64,000 nucleotides of DNA from Paraflavitalea pollutisoli (lineage in GTDB: Bacteria; Bacteroidota; Bacteroidia; Chitinophagales; Chitinophagaceae), in contig NZ_JARKMX010000001.1 in NCBI RefSeq assembly GCF_029360705.1, positions 620,001 to 684,000 of the forward strand, read 5' to 3'. Position numbers and translations under genes: made by a program. Positions 1 to 9,750 of the stretch are shown in pieces (the stretch's first letter is position 1; every line of letters begins with the position of its first letter). The notes beneath the pieces were generated by a model. It was not told the origin of the DNA. It did no database searches and was given only the letters and a program-made list of their open reading frames with translations.

Positions 1-147
1 AACGGGATGTGCCTCGATGGCCCTGAGTGCTTCTGCTGCCGAGCCGCAAACGGCCTCGACGCTGACATTGGGACAGTATTTCTCCAGCAATGTGCTAAGC
101 ATTTCACAACAGTACGGCTCGTCGTCTACGATAATTGCTTTGATCAT
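1..147 (-). CDS. LytTR-type response regulator, N-terminal part only
   Basis: The visible 49 residues begin MIKAIIVDDEPYCCEMLSTL and form the first strand and helix of a CheY-like receiver domain, with the acidic pair (D9, D10) that helps bind Mg2+. The gene runs off the left edge, so the phosphorylated Asp and the output domain are not visible. It lies 10 bp downstream of a LytS-type histidine kinase on the same strand, so the two form a two-component operon. In Bacteroidota this kinase type normally pairs with a regulator carrying a LytTR DNA-binding domain; that output domain is inferred from the partner, not seen. Confidence 0.85.
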   Translation of the reverse strand, partial: MIKAIIVDDEPYCCEMLSTLLEKYCPNVSVEAVCGSAAEALRAIEAHPV

Positions 148-157
148 GGCTGTCTTT

Positions 158-2257
158 TCAAATGGTGGCGTTCATATATTCTTTGTACCTGATCTCGAGA
201 ATAACCTGGGTGCCGGTGATATTGCCTTGAGCATCGGTAATGTCTTCTATTTTATAGTAATGTTGCACTGATCTGTGTTCGTTGAATAAGGCGAGACGAT
301 CGGCAGTGAGTTTGATACCCATCGATTTGATCTTCTCTCCTGAGCTGTTGTTAATCTCCCCGGCACGAGCCCTGCCGATACCGTTGTCGGAAATGATACA
401 TTGCAGGGTGCTGCCCTGCATGTTGAATGCGACCGATAGCTGCCCGTGTCCTTCTTTGTGCATGAGGCCATGCCAGATAGCATTTTCGCAAAAGGGTTGC
501 AGCAGCATAGGAGGGAGAAGGATGTTGGCTGGCTCGATGTCGTTGTTGTAGGTGATGCTGTAGTCGAATGCATTTTTAAAACGCAATTGTTCCATCTCCA
601 GGTAGAGGCGCAACATTTCAACCTCGTCTTCGAGTACGATCAGCGGTTTTTGTGAGTTGATAAGTACTAGCCGTATCAAACGCGAAAAGCGGGTGAGGTA
701 GTCGGACGCCTTTTCGGCTTCATGTTTTAATATAAAGCGGTTGATGGAGCTGAGGCAATTGAAGATGAAATGTGGGTTCATCTGGGCGCGTAGCGCCTGC
801 ATCTCCAATTCGGTGGTGCGGAGCTCGAGGTCACGTTGGATCTTGTCGGTTCGCAGCTTTTCGTTTTTCCGCTTCAGCGATATATTGCCCAATACCATGA
901 TGCTCAGAAAGGCAAGCAATGCCAGGCCAGCCAATAATATGTTTTTCAACCACTGGTTCGATTTCAGTTCCTGTTCGTTGATCTGCTTTTCCTGTTTAAG
1001 CAATTGTATCTGGGCGAGGCGTTTTTCATCTTCTGCGATACGCCGGAATTCGTATAGCTTACCTTTCAGCTGGTCATTCAATACGGCTTCTTTCAGTTGT
1101 ACGTATTGTTTGTAGTAAAAATAGGATTGTGTAGGCTGGTGCAGCGAGTCGTAGATATTGGCCAGCAGTTCGCAGGCATGGAGCTTGTTGAGTCGCGCAT
1201 TCTTCTCCGTCGACCAGGCGAGTGCTTGTTCTGCATATTGCTTTGCCTGTCGGTAGTGTTGCTGAGCCAGGTGTACTTTTCCCAATCCAAGGATGGCGTA
1301 TGTATAGATATGACCTTCTCCTCCTGCCTTCAGGACACTGGCCAGTTCGCTAAACAGTACGAGGGCAGAGTCGTATTGCTGGCGCTGGTAGTAATACTCT
1401 GCCAGTCTGTGTTTGGTGGATTTGCTGGCGGCATTGCCGGTGAAACTTTCCTGGTAATAATACCAGGCGGAGTCATATTGTTTTCTGTCGCAGTAGAGAT
1501 CGCCGAGGGATTGGGAAAGGTGACGATAGGCCCAATATACTTTTTCCGGTTGCCAGGCTGCTGCTTTCCGGTAATAGTCGAGTGCGCTGGTATGATCGCC
1601 AATGTTCCGGTAAGCTTTTCCTATCTCTACCAGTGACAATACGGTGTTGGAGCGGTCACGTATTTCGAGGCTAAGTGCCAGTGCTTCCTGGGCGATTTCG
1701 AAGGCTTTCTCATAATTGCCCTGGTTGCCGTAGATGCTGCTGATGGTCATGGTGGCGTCGGTGATATCTCGTTTCATGCCCAGTTGCCTGAAATAATTGA
1801 TGGCAATCCCAATGGTGGGGATGGCCTCCTCAAAATCGCCGCGGTACCAAAGCGACTGTCCTACGCCGCGGTAGCCAAGTGCTACCATGGTATCATTCCT
1901 GATCTCTGTGCCCACCTGTGTGGATAATCGGAAATAGCGAATGGCTTCGTCTGGTTTCGATTGCTGCAGGCAGATATTAGCGTAGAGATCGTAGGCGCGG
2001 CATAATCCTCGTTTAAAGCCGATGCGTTGCGCCTCTTCTATTGCTAGTCGTGCATATACAATAGCGGAGTCTGACCGGATGACACCTGCATAGGTATAGC
2101 GGGATGCAATGCGGTTGAGGCAGGTTACTTTATCACTATCTGTTAAGGTGGGGAGCTGGATTTTCAGTGCGTCTATGGTAGGTCTATCGGGCTGTTGGGC
2201 CGATAGGCTGATGGCTGTCAGCGATAGTATAAATATTAGTGATATGAGTCGCAGCAT
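158..2257 (-). CDS. LytS-type sensor histidine kinase with periplasmic TPR repeats
   Basis: This is a 699-residue sensor kinase. It has a signal peptide (residues 1-20, ending SLSAQQ), about seven TPR repeats (about 45-395), a coiled coil (about 400-437), one membrane helix (about 439-459), a second coiled coil (461-490), and a His_kinase domain with the motif LRAQMNPHFIFN; H496 is the expected phospho-acceptor. An HATPase domain follows, with DNGIGRARA as the N/G1 box. The reading frame extends 88 codons further upstream, but I chose the start at 2257 because the signal peptide begins there and the extension runs into the divergent promoter region. It probably senses an extracytoplasmic signal and phosphorylates the adjacent regulator. 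Confidence 0.9.
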   Translation of the reverse strand: MLRLISLIFILSLTAISLSAQQPDRPTIDALKIQLPTLTDSDKVTCLNRIASRYTYAGVIRSDSAIVYARLAIEEAQRIGFKRGLCRAYDLYANICLQQSKPDEAIRYFRLSTQVGTEIRNDTMVALGYRGVGQSLWYRGDFEEAIPTIGIAINYFRQLGMKRDITDATMTISSIYGNQGNYEKAFEIAQEALALSLEIRDRSNTVLSLVEIGKAYRNIGDHTSALDYYRKAAAWQPEKVYWAYRHLSQSLGDLYCDRKQYDSAWYYYQESFTGNAASKSTKHRLAEYYYQRQQYDSALVLFSELASVLKAGGEGHIYTYAILGLGKVHLAQQHYRQAKQYAEQALAWSTEKNARLNKLHACELLANIYDSLHQPTQSYFYYKQYVQLKEAVLNDQLKGKLYEFRRIAEDEKRLAQIQLLKQEKQINEQELKSNQWLKNILLAGLALLAFLSIMVLGNISLKRKNEKLRTDKIQRDLELRTTELEMQALRAQMNPHFIFNCLSSINRFILKHEAEKASDYLTRFSRLIRLVLINSQKPLIVLEDEVEMLRLYLEMEQLRFKNAFDYSITYNNDIEPANILLPPMLLQPFCENAIWHGLMHKEGHGQLSVAFNMQGSTLQCIISDNGIGRARAGEINNSSGEKIKSMGIKLTADRLALFNEHRSVQHYYKIEDITDAQGNITGTQVILEIRYKEYMNATI

Positions 2258-2462
2258 AAGTTTCAGTTCCCGGGTTCGCCGAAGAAGCTTGCAGTTCCCG
2301 GCATTAAAACTACCTAATTCTGCAGGATTGTACCGGGCAGAATGAGCTATTTGCGTTGTTGCGGGATAATTGACGGACCTGAGTGAGTAAAGGTTGGCGC
2401 TTTTTTGCCTGGGTGGGCAGGGTGGGCGGGAGGTATTAGGAAATTGTGTAAATGCAATATTG

Positions 2463-2490
2463 TTGCAAATAAAAAAATCCCCTATTTTTG
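2463..2490 (+). promoter_or_regulatory. Bacteroidota-type promoter for the flavoprotein gene
   Basis: TTG at 2463-2465, 17 bp spacer, and TATTTTTG at 2483-2490 match the Bacteroidota -33/-7 pattern. The expected transcription start falls on or next to the ATG at 2495, so the transcript would be leaderless or nearly so. Confidence 0.5.
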
Positions 2491-2494
2491 AGCC

Positions 2495-3418
2495 ATGGAA
2501 GCGACACTGCAAACGCAACAACCGGATTATGAGGTAGTAATTATTGGAGGAAGTTATGCCGGTCTATCGGCGGCGATGGCCCTGGGGAGGTCTCTGCGAC
2601 GGGTTTTGGTGATTGACAGTGGATTGCCGTGTAACCGGCAAACGCCCCATTCTCACAACTTTATTACCCAGGATGGCGTCGTTCCCGCCGTGATTGCCGG
2701 AAAGGCGAAGGAGCAGGTGCTGGCTTATCCTACTGTTGCCTGGAAGCAGGGGCTAGCTACGGAAGCTCGCCGGGACGGTGATCGGTTTGTGATCGGTACA
2801 GCGGCGGGGGAGCAGTTTTCTGCGTTGAAGCTATTGTTTGCTACCGGGCTCAATGATCAGCTACCGGATCTACCGGGTTTCGCCGACTGCTGGGGTATTT
2901 CTGTGCTGCATTGCCCGTATTGCCATGGCTATGAAGTGCATGGTAAAAAACTCGGCATTATGGCCAACGGGGATATGGCTTTTGAATATGTGCGGTTGAT
3001 TCACCAATGGAGTAAAAATATCGTGTTGTTTACCAATGGGCCCTCGACCATGACTGATGCTTATCGGGATAAACTGCAGCAGTATCGGATACCTGTGATC
3101 GAGTCGCCGGTTGCGGAATTGCAGCAGGAAGGTGGTTCTATTAAAGCGGTCGAATTGGGAGATGGCCAGGCGGAGCGGGTCGATGCCTTGTTTCACCGGC
3201 CGGCCTTTAAACAGCATTGTCCTTTACCTGTGGAGCTGGGCTGCGTGTTAACGGATCATGGTTACTTACAGGCTGATGATATGGGTAAGACGAATGTGCC
3301 GGGTGTTTTTGTGGTGGGTGACGCTGTGAGTATGATGCGCTCGGTGGCGGCTGCTGTTGCTGGTGGTAATAAAGCGGGCGCCTGGATCAACAAAGAATTG
3401 GCAGAAGCATTTTTTTAG
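2495..3418 (+). CDS. NAD(P)/FAD-dependent oxidoreductase, thioredoxin reductase-like
   Basis: A 307-residue pyridine nucleotide-disulfide oxidoreductase of the thioredoxin reductase fold. The FAD-binding glycine motif GGSYAG is at residues 18-23, the redox pair CPYC at 140-143 in the context HCPYCHGYEV, and the second FAD motif near the C-terminus reads GVFVVGDAV. The length matches low-molecular-weight TrxR relatives. The CPYCHGYE context is usual for TrxR-like proteins that are often not the main cellular thioredoxin reductase, and no thioredoxin gene is adjacent, so the physiological substrate is unknown. The Rossmann strand begins at residue 13, which leaves little room for a later start than 2495. 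Confidence 0.87.
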   Translation: MEATLQTQQPDYEVVIIGGSYAGLSAAMALGRSLRRVLVIDSGLPCNRQTPHSHNFITQDGVVPAVIAGKAKEQVLAYPTVAWKQGLATEARRDGDRFVIGTAAGEQFSALKLLFATGLNDQLPDLPGFADCWGISVLHCPYCHGYEVHGKKLGIMANGDMAFEYVRLIHQWSKNIVLFTNGPSTMTDAYRDKLQQYRIPVIESPVAELQQEGGSIKAVELGDGQAERVDALFHRPAFKQHCPLPVELGCVLTDHGYLQADDMGKTNVPGVFVVGDAVSMMRSVAAAVAGGNKAGAWINKELAEAFF

Positions 3419-3447
3419 TGGTTTATCTGTGTATACTTTTTACCTAA

Positions 3448-3475
3448 AAGGGCCGTATCGTTCGATACGGCCCTT
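3448..3475. terminator. Bidirectional hairpin terminator between convergent genes
   Basis: A perfect 13-bp stem (AAGGGCCGTATCG / CGATACGGCCCTT) with a 2-base loop sits between the convergent flavoprotein and Bax-inhibitor genes. On the minus strand the stem is followed by a short T-run; on the plus strand the tail is GTTGTT. Confidence 0.8.
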
Positions 3476-3497
3476 GTTGTTATGTAGAATTCGTTGG

Positions 3498-4253
3498 TTA
3501 CTTCCTGTCGGATAGTTTCGCCAGCAGTCGCAGGATCTCGAGGTAGAGCCATGCGATGGTTACCAATAATCCAAAAGCTCCGTACCACTCCATGTATTTG
3601 GGGGCTCCCTGAGCTGCTCCCTGCTCGATCATATCGAAGTCGAGGATAAGGTTGAGCGCAGCCAGGCCTACTACAAAGAGTGAGAAGATAATTCCGATCG
3701 TGCTTCCTTCGTGCAAAAAGGGAATGGTAACCCCAAAAGCACCGAGTACTAAAGCTATGAGGTAAAAGAAGAATATACCTACTGTTGCGGTGATGACGAT
3801 TGACTTGAATCGCTCCGTGGCTTTAATGATTCGGAAATGGTACAAGGCGAACATGGCCAGTGCTACCCCAAAGGTGATCGTCACTGCCTGGGTAATGATA
3901 CCTGGTGCAATTTTATCAAACCGGTAATTGTAAAATGCAGATATACCACCCAACGCAAATCCTTTTGCCAATGCGTACAGCGGACCCGTATAGTTTGCCA
4001 GCTGTGGTTTAAATGTCGTCAATACTGCGATCCCCAATGCCGCAAACACGGCCACCCACATATACGTAGTGATGTTGACGCCGTCATTCGCCATTTTCCA
4101 GGCGAGGCCTGCTGTGCCAAGTGTCAGGATAAAGAGGATGCCAAATTTGTTAAGGGTTCCGCGTACAGTCATTACCTCCGCGTGTTGTGTTCCCATGGTG
4201 CGATCGAAGATCTTTTCACTTAGGGTCGGATTGCCAGATTTAAAAAAGGACAT
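3498..4253 (-). CDS. Bax inhibitor-1 / YccA family membrane protein
   Basis: A 251-residue integral membrane protein with about seven hydrophobic helices, for example FGILFILTLGTAGLAWKM and IGIIFSLFVVGLAALNLILD, preceded by a hydrophilic N-terminus. The conserved acidic segment LILDFDMIEQGA near the sixth helix and the final WLYLEILRLLAKL helix are typical of the bacterial BI-1-like group. Family members are implicated in Ca2+ or proton leak and in control of membrane proteolysis, but the bacterial role is unclear. An in-frame ATG lies eight codons upstream (4277); I chose 4253 because the consensus promoter at 4282-4311 places the transcription start near 4275. Confidence 0.88.
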   Translation of the reverse strand: MSFFKSGNPTLSEKIFDRTMGTQHAEVMTVRGTLNKFGILFILTLGTAGLAWKMANDGVNITTYMWVAVFAALGIAVLTTFKPQLANYTGPLYALAKGFALGGISAFYNYRFDKIAPGIITQAVTITFGVALAMFALYHFRIIKATERFKSIVITATVGIFFFYLIALVLGAFGVTIPFLHEGSTIGIIFSLFVVGLAALNLILDFDMIEQGAAQGAPKYMEWYGAFGLLVTIAWLYLEILRLLAKLSDRK

Positions 4254-4281
4254 ATGGGTTCTGTTTAGTTTGATCAAGATA

Positions 4282-4311
4282 CAAAATTAGTAGAATTGGT
4301 GGATGTTGCAA
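4282..4311 (-). promoter_or_regulatory. Bacteroidota-type promoter of the BI-1 gene
   Basis: Read on the minus strand: TTG at 4311-4309, 19 bp spacer, TAATTTTG at 4289-4282. This decides the start of the downstream gene at 4253. Confidence 0.6.
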
Positions 4312-4454
4312 GTAGGTGCAGTATCATAACTGTATGGATATTAACACAATATTATTATGATTTTGAAGTGTGGGTGCGTAATGGTGACCCTCTCCGCGTG
4401 TGAAACTCCCTCGTATAGCAAAAAATGACTAGCCTACTTTTCAGCAGGGGGCAC

Positions 4455-7400
4455 TTATTTGATCAGCATCACTGTTCCTTTCAGCGGTAATGGTTTACCC
4501 TCGGCACAGATCACTTCTGCAATGTACACATAGGCGCCTGATTCCGGTACCTGTCCATTTACCTTGCCATCCCAGCCAGCATTCCTGTCATTGGGTAGAA
4601 AATTTTCGCGGCTGAAAACGCTTTGACCCCAGCGATTGTAGATGCGCAGGCTATTCACCTGCTGAATGCCGTATCCTTTGATGAAGAATATATCGTTTGT
4701 TCCATCGCCGTTTGGTGTAAAGGCATTGGGGATGTATACGGCCCCCTTGCCGCAGGTTACGGTAATCCTGATCTCATCCGACGATTCACAGTTGTATTGC
4801 GTACGAACCGACACCCGGTACGCCACATCCTTATCGGCAATGAATTGTGGCGTGCTGCAAGTGATGCAGTTCAGTCCGGTCGCTGGCTGCCATTGATAGC
4901 TGATCACGTCGGAACTTGTGATTGGATTGAGTACAACAGGACGCCCTGCATCTACCGATAAGTCGGGACCCTGGTCGACTGTAGGGATATCGCCTACCAA
5001 TACGTTGATGCGGCCTGTATCATTGGGACAGGTGTTGAGGCTGTAAGCCACCACCTGGTAATCGGTGGTTTGGTGGGGTGATGCCCAGGTAACTGGTGAT
5101 TGGGGTGCGTCAAGGCCAATGACGGGCAACCAGGCGAAACGGTTGGTATTGCCGCTGGCCGTGAGGCGTGTTCGCTGACCACGGCAAATGATGGCATTAT
5201 CACTGTGTTGCAAGGCTACTTTATGATCGACGCGGATAGTGGCGCTATCTTTCTGCACACAACCATATTGATTGGTGACCTGTACAAAATATTGGGTATT
5301 GACCAGTGCGGTGGCCAGTGCATCGGGCCTGTCTGTGTATTGCAGGTTGATTGCCGGCGACCATTGGTATTGTGTACCATCGTGTGCCTGCAGGGGTACC
5401 AGGCTTTCTATACAGACGGTCGTATCCCGTGGAGATACGGTCGGCACCGGCAGACGGTGAATGGTGATGGTCGTGTCGGCCGTTTCCCGGCAACCATACA
5501 AGGTGTTGACGGTAAACGACAGGTTGTACCTACCCGCCCGATCAAAATAATGACTAACCTGATCTGTTGTGCCAATAGGTACCTGGTTCAGGGTCCAGCT
5601 ATAGCTGGTGATCTTATCTTCCGATAAGATGGCCGACCGGAAATCCATGTTGTTTTCTGCGCACTTTTCCATTTCACCGATGATGTTGAAAAGTGGTTTG
5701 GCGTAGATCTTCACGGGCTGCGCGAGGCTAACGGTATCATTGCAACCGCTGTTGCCGTACAGGATGAGCGACGTGTGGTACTCTCCCGGAGCTGTGTAGG
5801 TGTGTACGGGATGCTGATCTGTAGCATTGCTCTGATCGCCCATTTGCCATTTCCAGGCCGCCACTCCGAAATGAGCCGTCGACAGGTTGGTAAAAGGGAT
5901 GGTGCGGTCGTCGCCGCAGCGAATCGGTTTGTTGATGGAATAGTCGGCCGACAGCAGATCTGCCTGCACCCGATGGGCAGCGGAATCTACACAGCCATGT
6001 ATGGTGGTGGCTGCGAGTGCGATGGTATGGATACCCGGCGTCAATGGATGGGTAAGTTGAGCGGTATTGCCCGCAAAAGCGCCATCAACGTACCATTTCA
6101 GTTGTGCGATGGGATCGGCACTGCGCACCTGGTTGTTGAAAGTTTTGATGCCGGGACTGCAATACATGCTATCTGCCTGGAACAAGGCTTCTGGTTGCTG
6201 ACGGATGCTTACTGCCTTGGGCAATTTTAGCGTATCGATACAACCATACCTGCTTTGTACGATCGCCCACACTTCATAATCGCCATTGGTGGTATAGGTA
6301 TGTGTAGGGTTCTCGTCGGCCGATGTCTGATTGTCGCCAAACAACCATTTATAGGACACAGCCCCAAAAGCAGTTTCGGACAGGTTGTTGAATTGTATGG
6401 TGCGGTCAGTGAGACAGCGCAGCGGTCTGTCTACCGAAAACTTTGCCCGTGCAGAGTCGACAATAACCGTGTCGGTTGCTTTGAGGGTGTAAGGGCAACC
6501 TTCGGGACTGGTCAATACGACATTGGGCAGGTATTTGCCGGCCAAGGGGTATACGTGGTTGACGACATCGTCGAGCGATGCCTGTACAGGCGTACCATCT
6601 CCATAGTCCCAGGCATAAGAACTGATGTTACTACCTGTCACTTTCAGTGGCAACGTATAAGGTGTGCAGCCGATGGCAGGACCTACTGTAAGCTGCCCAA
6701 TGGGGCCTTTTACCCGAATGGTCTTTACCACGGTATCCATACAGCCACTAACCCCGGTTATGATCAGTGTAACAGGATAATAGCCAGGCATGGCGTAAAT
6801 ATGCGGGGCCGGATCTTTGTCGGTGGCACCGGTGCCGCCATCTCCAAAATCCCATACATATTGTTTGGCATAGGTAGAGCTGTCGAAGAAGTTAATAGCG
6901 ATGGGCGCACATTTGCTGGTATCACCTACGGTAAAATTGGCTTTGGGTTTTACCAGTTTGATATAAGCTGCGGTGGTGATGCTGTCGGCACACCCGTTCT
7001 CATCCGTCACCACCAATTTGATATCGTACTCACCATTGGTGCTGTAGGTATGAGAGGCGCTGTAGCTACTGGAACTGGTGCCATCACCAAAATACCAGGT
7101 GTAGGTGGCATTATAAGCCGACGACTGGTTGTACAGGTATACATTGGTGCTGCCACATTTCAGGGTATCGTAGCTGAAGAAGTCCGCCTTGGGCCGATAG
7201 CTGCGAATGTAGTTGTTGTAGACCGCCTGTGCTTCGCAGCCGGCGGCATCTTTCACATTAAGTGTTACCGTCCAGAAGCGGTAATAGCTGTTGTTGGAGT
7301 AGGCATGGCTGATGGCTGTATCCTGTGTGGTGATATAGGCGGGTGTGCCATCGCCAAAGTTCCAGGTCCACTCTACAATGGGCGTACTGCCGTTTTGGAC

Positions 7401-9701
7401 GGAAGTGTCCTGGAAAATAGTGAGGAGGTCTTTTTCGCAGGTAGTGCGTGGTAGTGCCTCGAAGCCGGGAATCGGGCCTTTGACACGAACGGGTATGGCG
7501 TACTGGAAGGAATCTGCGCAATTGAGTTTATCCCAGATAATAAGCTTCACATAAAAGGTACCGGTGTCGGCATAGGTATGTGTGGTGTTGCCATTGAGGT
7601 ATTGGCCGTAATTCTGAAAGTAATTCAGGTTGTTGATGGTATAGCGGGGCGTGCCATCTCCGAAGTTCCAGATAAACCGGGCAATATTGGATGAGTCGAT
7701 GCCCAAGGTGGAAAAGTTAACCGTCTTATTGCGGCATATATCCGTAATGGAGGGGACGAAGTTAGCTTTTTCGTCAATGATGACGGCGCGGACCTGTCCT
7801 GTTGAGGGGACATTGGTGGTTTTGTTGCGACGGGATACGGTTACTACGTATTTTTTATTCGTAGTGGGAAAGGTATGTGTAACCGGGTTGGCTGGCGGGG
7901 TGGCATAGAGTGGAGAGCCATCGCCAAAATCCCAGCTCAGGGTTTCTGAGTTGGATACCGTATCGGTGAACGTGATGGTATATTTATCGTCGCAGTCCTT
8001 GCCGATGGTAAAGCCTCCGCCGCCACCTCCTCCACCGCCCCCGCCAGAACCGTCGTCATCACAAAGGTCAATGATGGTCACTTTCTTTGCTACCGAGCTA
8101 TCCCTGCAGCCCTGCTGGGTGATGATGGTGAGTTTGATATTGTAATCGCCTGCTACTGTATAGGTATGTGTAGCATTGTCGGCGGTGGTGGTTAGGATAG
8201 TTCCATCGCCGAAGTTCCAGATATAGGTCGCCACGGGGATTACGATATTGCTTAGCCGGGCAGTTGCTTTAACTGGTAGCGGGCGGCAACCTGCCGGTGG
8301 CGTATAGGTAAAGTCTACGATCGGTTTTACGATGCGGATCGTGTCTCTCTTTTGCATGGTGGTCTGGCAGCCGGTAAGGGGATCGGTAGCTACCAACGTT
8401 ACCGTATAATACCCGGGGAGTTTATACGTATGTACGGGAGCTGGATCTGTACTTCGTGGTGTGCCATCGCCGAAGTTCCATTCGTAGGTAAGCCCCGTTG
8501 CCGGTAAGGTGGTGTTGGTGAACCGGACTACAAAAGGGGTATCGCAACCAATGGCCCTGTCGACCGTGAAGTTGGGTTGTGGCCCTGGGCGTACGGTGAT
8601 CGTGTGGGTGGCTGTATCATTGCAGCCTGCATAATTAAACGCCACCATTTTTATATCGTAGGTGCCGGGGACGGTAAAGAGGTGATTTACATTTTGCCCG
8701 TACTGAACTGCTCCGTTATCGGGAAACAACCATTTGATGGTATAGATAAAAGCCGCGGGTGTAATGCCAGCACTGAATGCGGTATTGTTGTTGGCGCATA
8801 CGGTAGCGGGCGCGGTGATGGAGGGTACTGGTTTACCCGCGAGGATGCCATTGTTGCCCGAGCGGGTAAAGGTGCTGACGCAATTGGTACCATTACGTGC
8901 GGTGAGTGTGACGTTATAGGCACCGGTAGTAGTGTAGGTGTGTGTGGGGTTGGGATCGGTGGAGGTTTGTCCGTCGCCAAAATCCCATTGATAAGTAATG
9001 TTACCCCCTCCGGTGCTAGTATTGACGAAGCTGGTGGTAAAGGGTGTTTCGCAGCTACTGTTATTGGGGATGTTGAAGGAGGCGGCTACTTTGGGATAAA
9101 CTTTTATGTACTGAGGCTGTATGGCTGCCTCGCTTTCGCAACCCCAGCTATTGGTGACGATGAGCGATACGTTGTAATTGCCGTTCACATTGTACGTGAA
9201 GGCCGGGTCGGGCTGATTGCTGCCGCCGGCTCCAAAGTCCCAGAGGTAATTAGTAACGGTACCCGTTTTGCTGGAAGCTTCCTCTGTAAATTGGACCGCA
9301 TGAGGTGAGCAACCTTCTCTTTCAACGGCCGAGAATTTTGCTACCGGTTTGGGGTGTACCGTAATTGTTTGCTGCGCTGTTCGTATGTCACCATTCGCGA
9401 AGGTGGTGGTGAGGATAATGATGTAGGTGCCATCGGTCAGGTAATTGGTGCCTGCTACTGATCCGCCGTTGGGGATAATGGTGCCATTGCCGAGGTCCCA
9501 TCGACGATTCACGACCGTGCTACCAGTGGAGGCATCGGTAAAGTTGACACCGCTGAGCGGGACGCATCCGGCGGTTTTATTAACGGTGAAGTTGGCAACT
9601 GTCTGGGAAAAGGCAGTTGCACCCAATAGCAAAAGTAACAGCGTGATGCAGCACGATTGCCAGCTTTTGCGTATTACATTGGATGCAACTTTGTTTTCCA
9701 T
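4455..9701 (-). CDS. Giant PKD-repeat surface protein with type B T9SS sorting domain
   Basis: A 1748-residue secreted protein. The N-terminus (MENKVASNVIRKSW, then a hydrophobic run ending GATAFSQ) is a signal peptide; the frame could start 20 codons earlier, but 9701 fits the signal. The body is a tandem array of about sixteen PKD/Ig-like domains, most marked by W-[DN]-F-G-D-G motifs (YQWDFGDGQTS, YIWNFGDGTIL, WTWNFGDGTPA) and later more divergent copies. An 11-glycine run splits the array at about the one-third point. The last ~99 residues, with IPNAFTPNGDGTNDIFF and LRIYNRWGQSVF, are the gliding-motility-associated C-terminal (type B sorting) domain that directs type IX export. It is probably a cell-surface or secreted adhesin or filament-like protein, last gene of a three-gene operon. 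Confidence 0.92.
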   Translation of the reverse strand: MENKVASNVIRKSWQSCCITLLLLLLGATAFSQTVANFTVNKTAGCVPLSGVNFTDASTGSTVVNRRWDLGNGTIIPNGGSVAGTNYLTDGTYIIILTTTFANGDIRTAQQTITVHPKPVAKFSAVEREGCSPHAVQFTEEASSKTGTVTNYLWDFGAGGSNQPDPAFTYNVNGNYNVSLIVTNSWGCESEAAIQPQYIKVYPKVAASFNIPNNSSCETPFTTSFVNTSTGGGNITYQWDFGDGQTSTDPNPTHTYTTTGAYNVTLTARNGTNCVSTFTRSGNNGILAGKPVPSITAPATVCANNNTAFSAGITPAAFIYTIKWLFPDNGAVQYGQNVNHLFTVPGTYDIKMVAFNYAGCNDTATHTITVRPGPQPNFTVDRAIGCDTPFVVRFTNTTLPATGLTYEWNFGDGTPRSTDPAPVHTYKLPGYYTVTLVATDPLTGCQTTMQKRDTIRIVKPIVDFTYTPPAGCRPLPVKATARLSNIVIPVATYIWNFGDGTILTTTADNATHTYTVAGDYNIKLTIITQQGCRDSSVAKKVTIIDLCDDDGSGGGGGGGGGGGFTIGKDCDDKYTITFTDTVSNSETLSWDFGDGSPLYATPPANPVTHTFPTTNKKYVVTVSRRNKTTNVPSTGQVRAVIIDEKANFVPSITDICRNKTVNFSTLGIDSSNIARFIWNFGDGTPRYTINNLNYFQNYGQYLNGNTTHTYADTGTFYVKLIIWDKLNCADSFQYAIPVRVKGPIPGFEALPRTTCEKDLLTIFQDTSVQNGSTPIVEWTWNFGDGTPAYITTQDTAISHAYSNNSYYRFWTVTLNVKDAAGCEAQAVYNNYIRSYRPKADFFSYDTLKCGSTNVYLYNQSSAYNATYTWYFGDGTSSSSYSASHTYSTNGEYDIKLVVTDENGCADSITTAAYIKLVKPKANFTVGDTSKCAPIAINFFDSSTYAKQYVWDFGDGGTGATDKDPAPHIYAMPGYYPVTLIITGVSGCMDTVVKTIRVKGPIGQLTVGPAIGCTPYTLPLKVTGSNISSYAWDYGDGTPVQASLDDVVNHVYPLAGKYLPNVVLTSPEGCPYTLKATDTVIVDSARAKFSVDRPLRCLTDRTIQFNNLSETAFGAVSYKWLFGDNQTSADENPTHTYTTNGDYEVWAIVQSRYGCIDTLKLPKAVSIRQQPEALFQADSMYCSPGIKTFNNQVRSADPIAQLKWYVDGAFAGNTAQLTHPLTPGIHTIALAATTIHGCVDSAAHRVQADLLSADYSINKPIRCGDDRTIPFTNLSTAHFGVAAWKWQMGDQSNATDQHPVHTYTAPGEYHTSLILYGNSGCNDTVSLAQPVKIYAKPLFNIIGEMEKCAENNMDFRSAILSEDKITSYSWTLNQVPIGTTDQVSHYFDRAGRYNLSFTVNTLYGCRETADTTITIHRLPVPTVSPRDTTVCIESLVPLQAHDGTQYQWSPAINLQYTDRPDALATALVNTQYFVQVTNQYGCVQKDSATIRVDHKVALQHSDNAIICRGQRTRLTASGNTNRFAWLPVIGLDAPQSPVTWASPHQTTDYQVVAYSLNTCPNDTGRINVLVGDIPTVDQGPDLSVDAGRPVVLNPITSSDVISYQWQPATGLNCITCSTPQFIADKDVAYRVSVRTQYNCESSDEIRITVTCGKGAVYIPNAFTPNGDGTNDIFFIKGYGIQQVNSLRIYNRWGQSVFSRENFLPNDRNAGWDGKVNGQVPESGAYVYIAEVICAEGKPLPLKGTVMLIK
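8014..8046 (-). repeat. Poly-glycine codon run (11 Gly) within the PKD protein
   Basis: Eleven consecutive GGN codons follow the sequence CDDDGS and precede FTIGKDCDD. The codons are mixed (CCT/CCG/CCA/CCC on the plus strand), so it is not a pure nucleotide slippage tract. It likely acts as a flexible linker between two blocks of PKD domains. Confidence 0.85.
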
Positions 9702-9750
9702 CTTGTTCCGGTTTTCAGGGTGGGGTATTCGGTATGGGGCGATTACGTGA

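Noticed and set aside
4455-9701. PKD repeat array as a possible phage tail or toxin
   Set aside because: The type B sorting domain and signal peptide fit a T9SS surface protein; there is no toxin domain or phage gene nearby.
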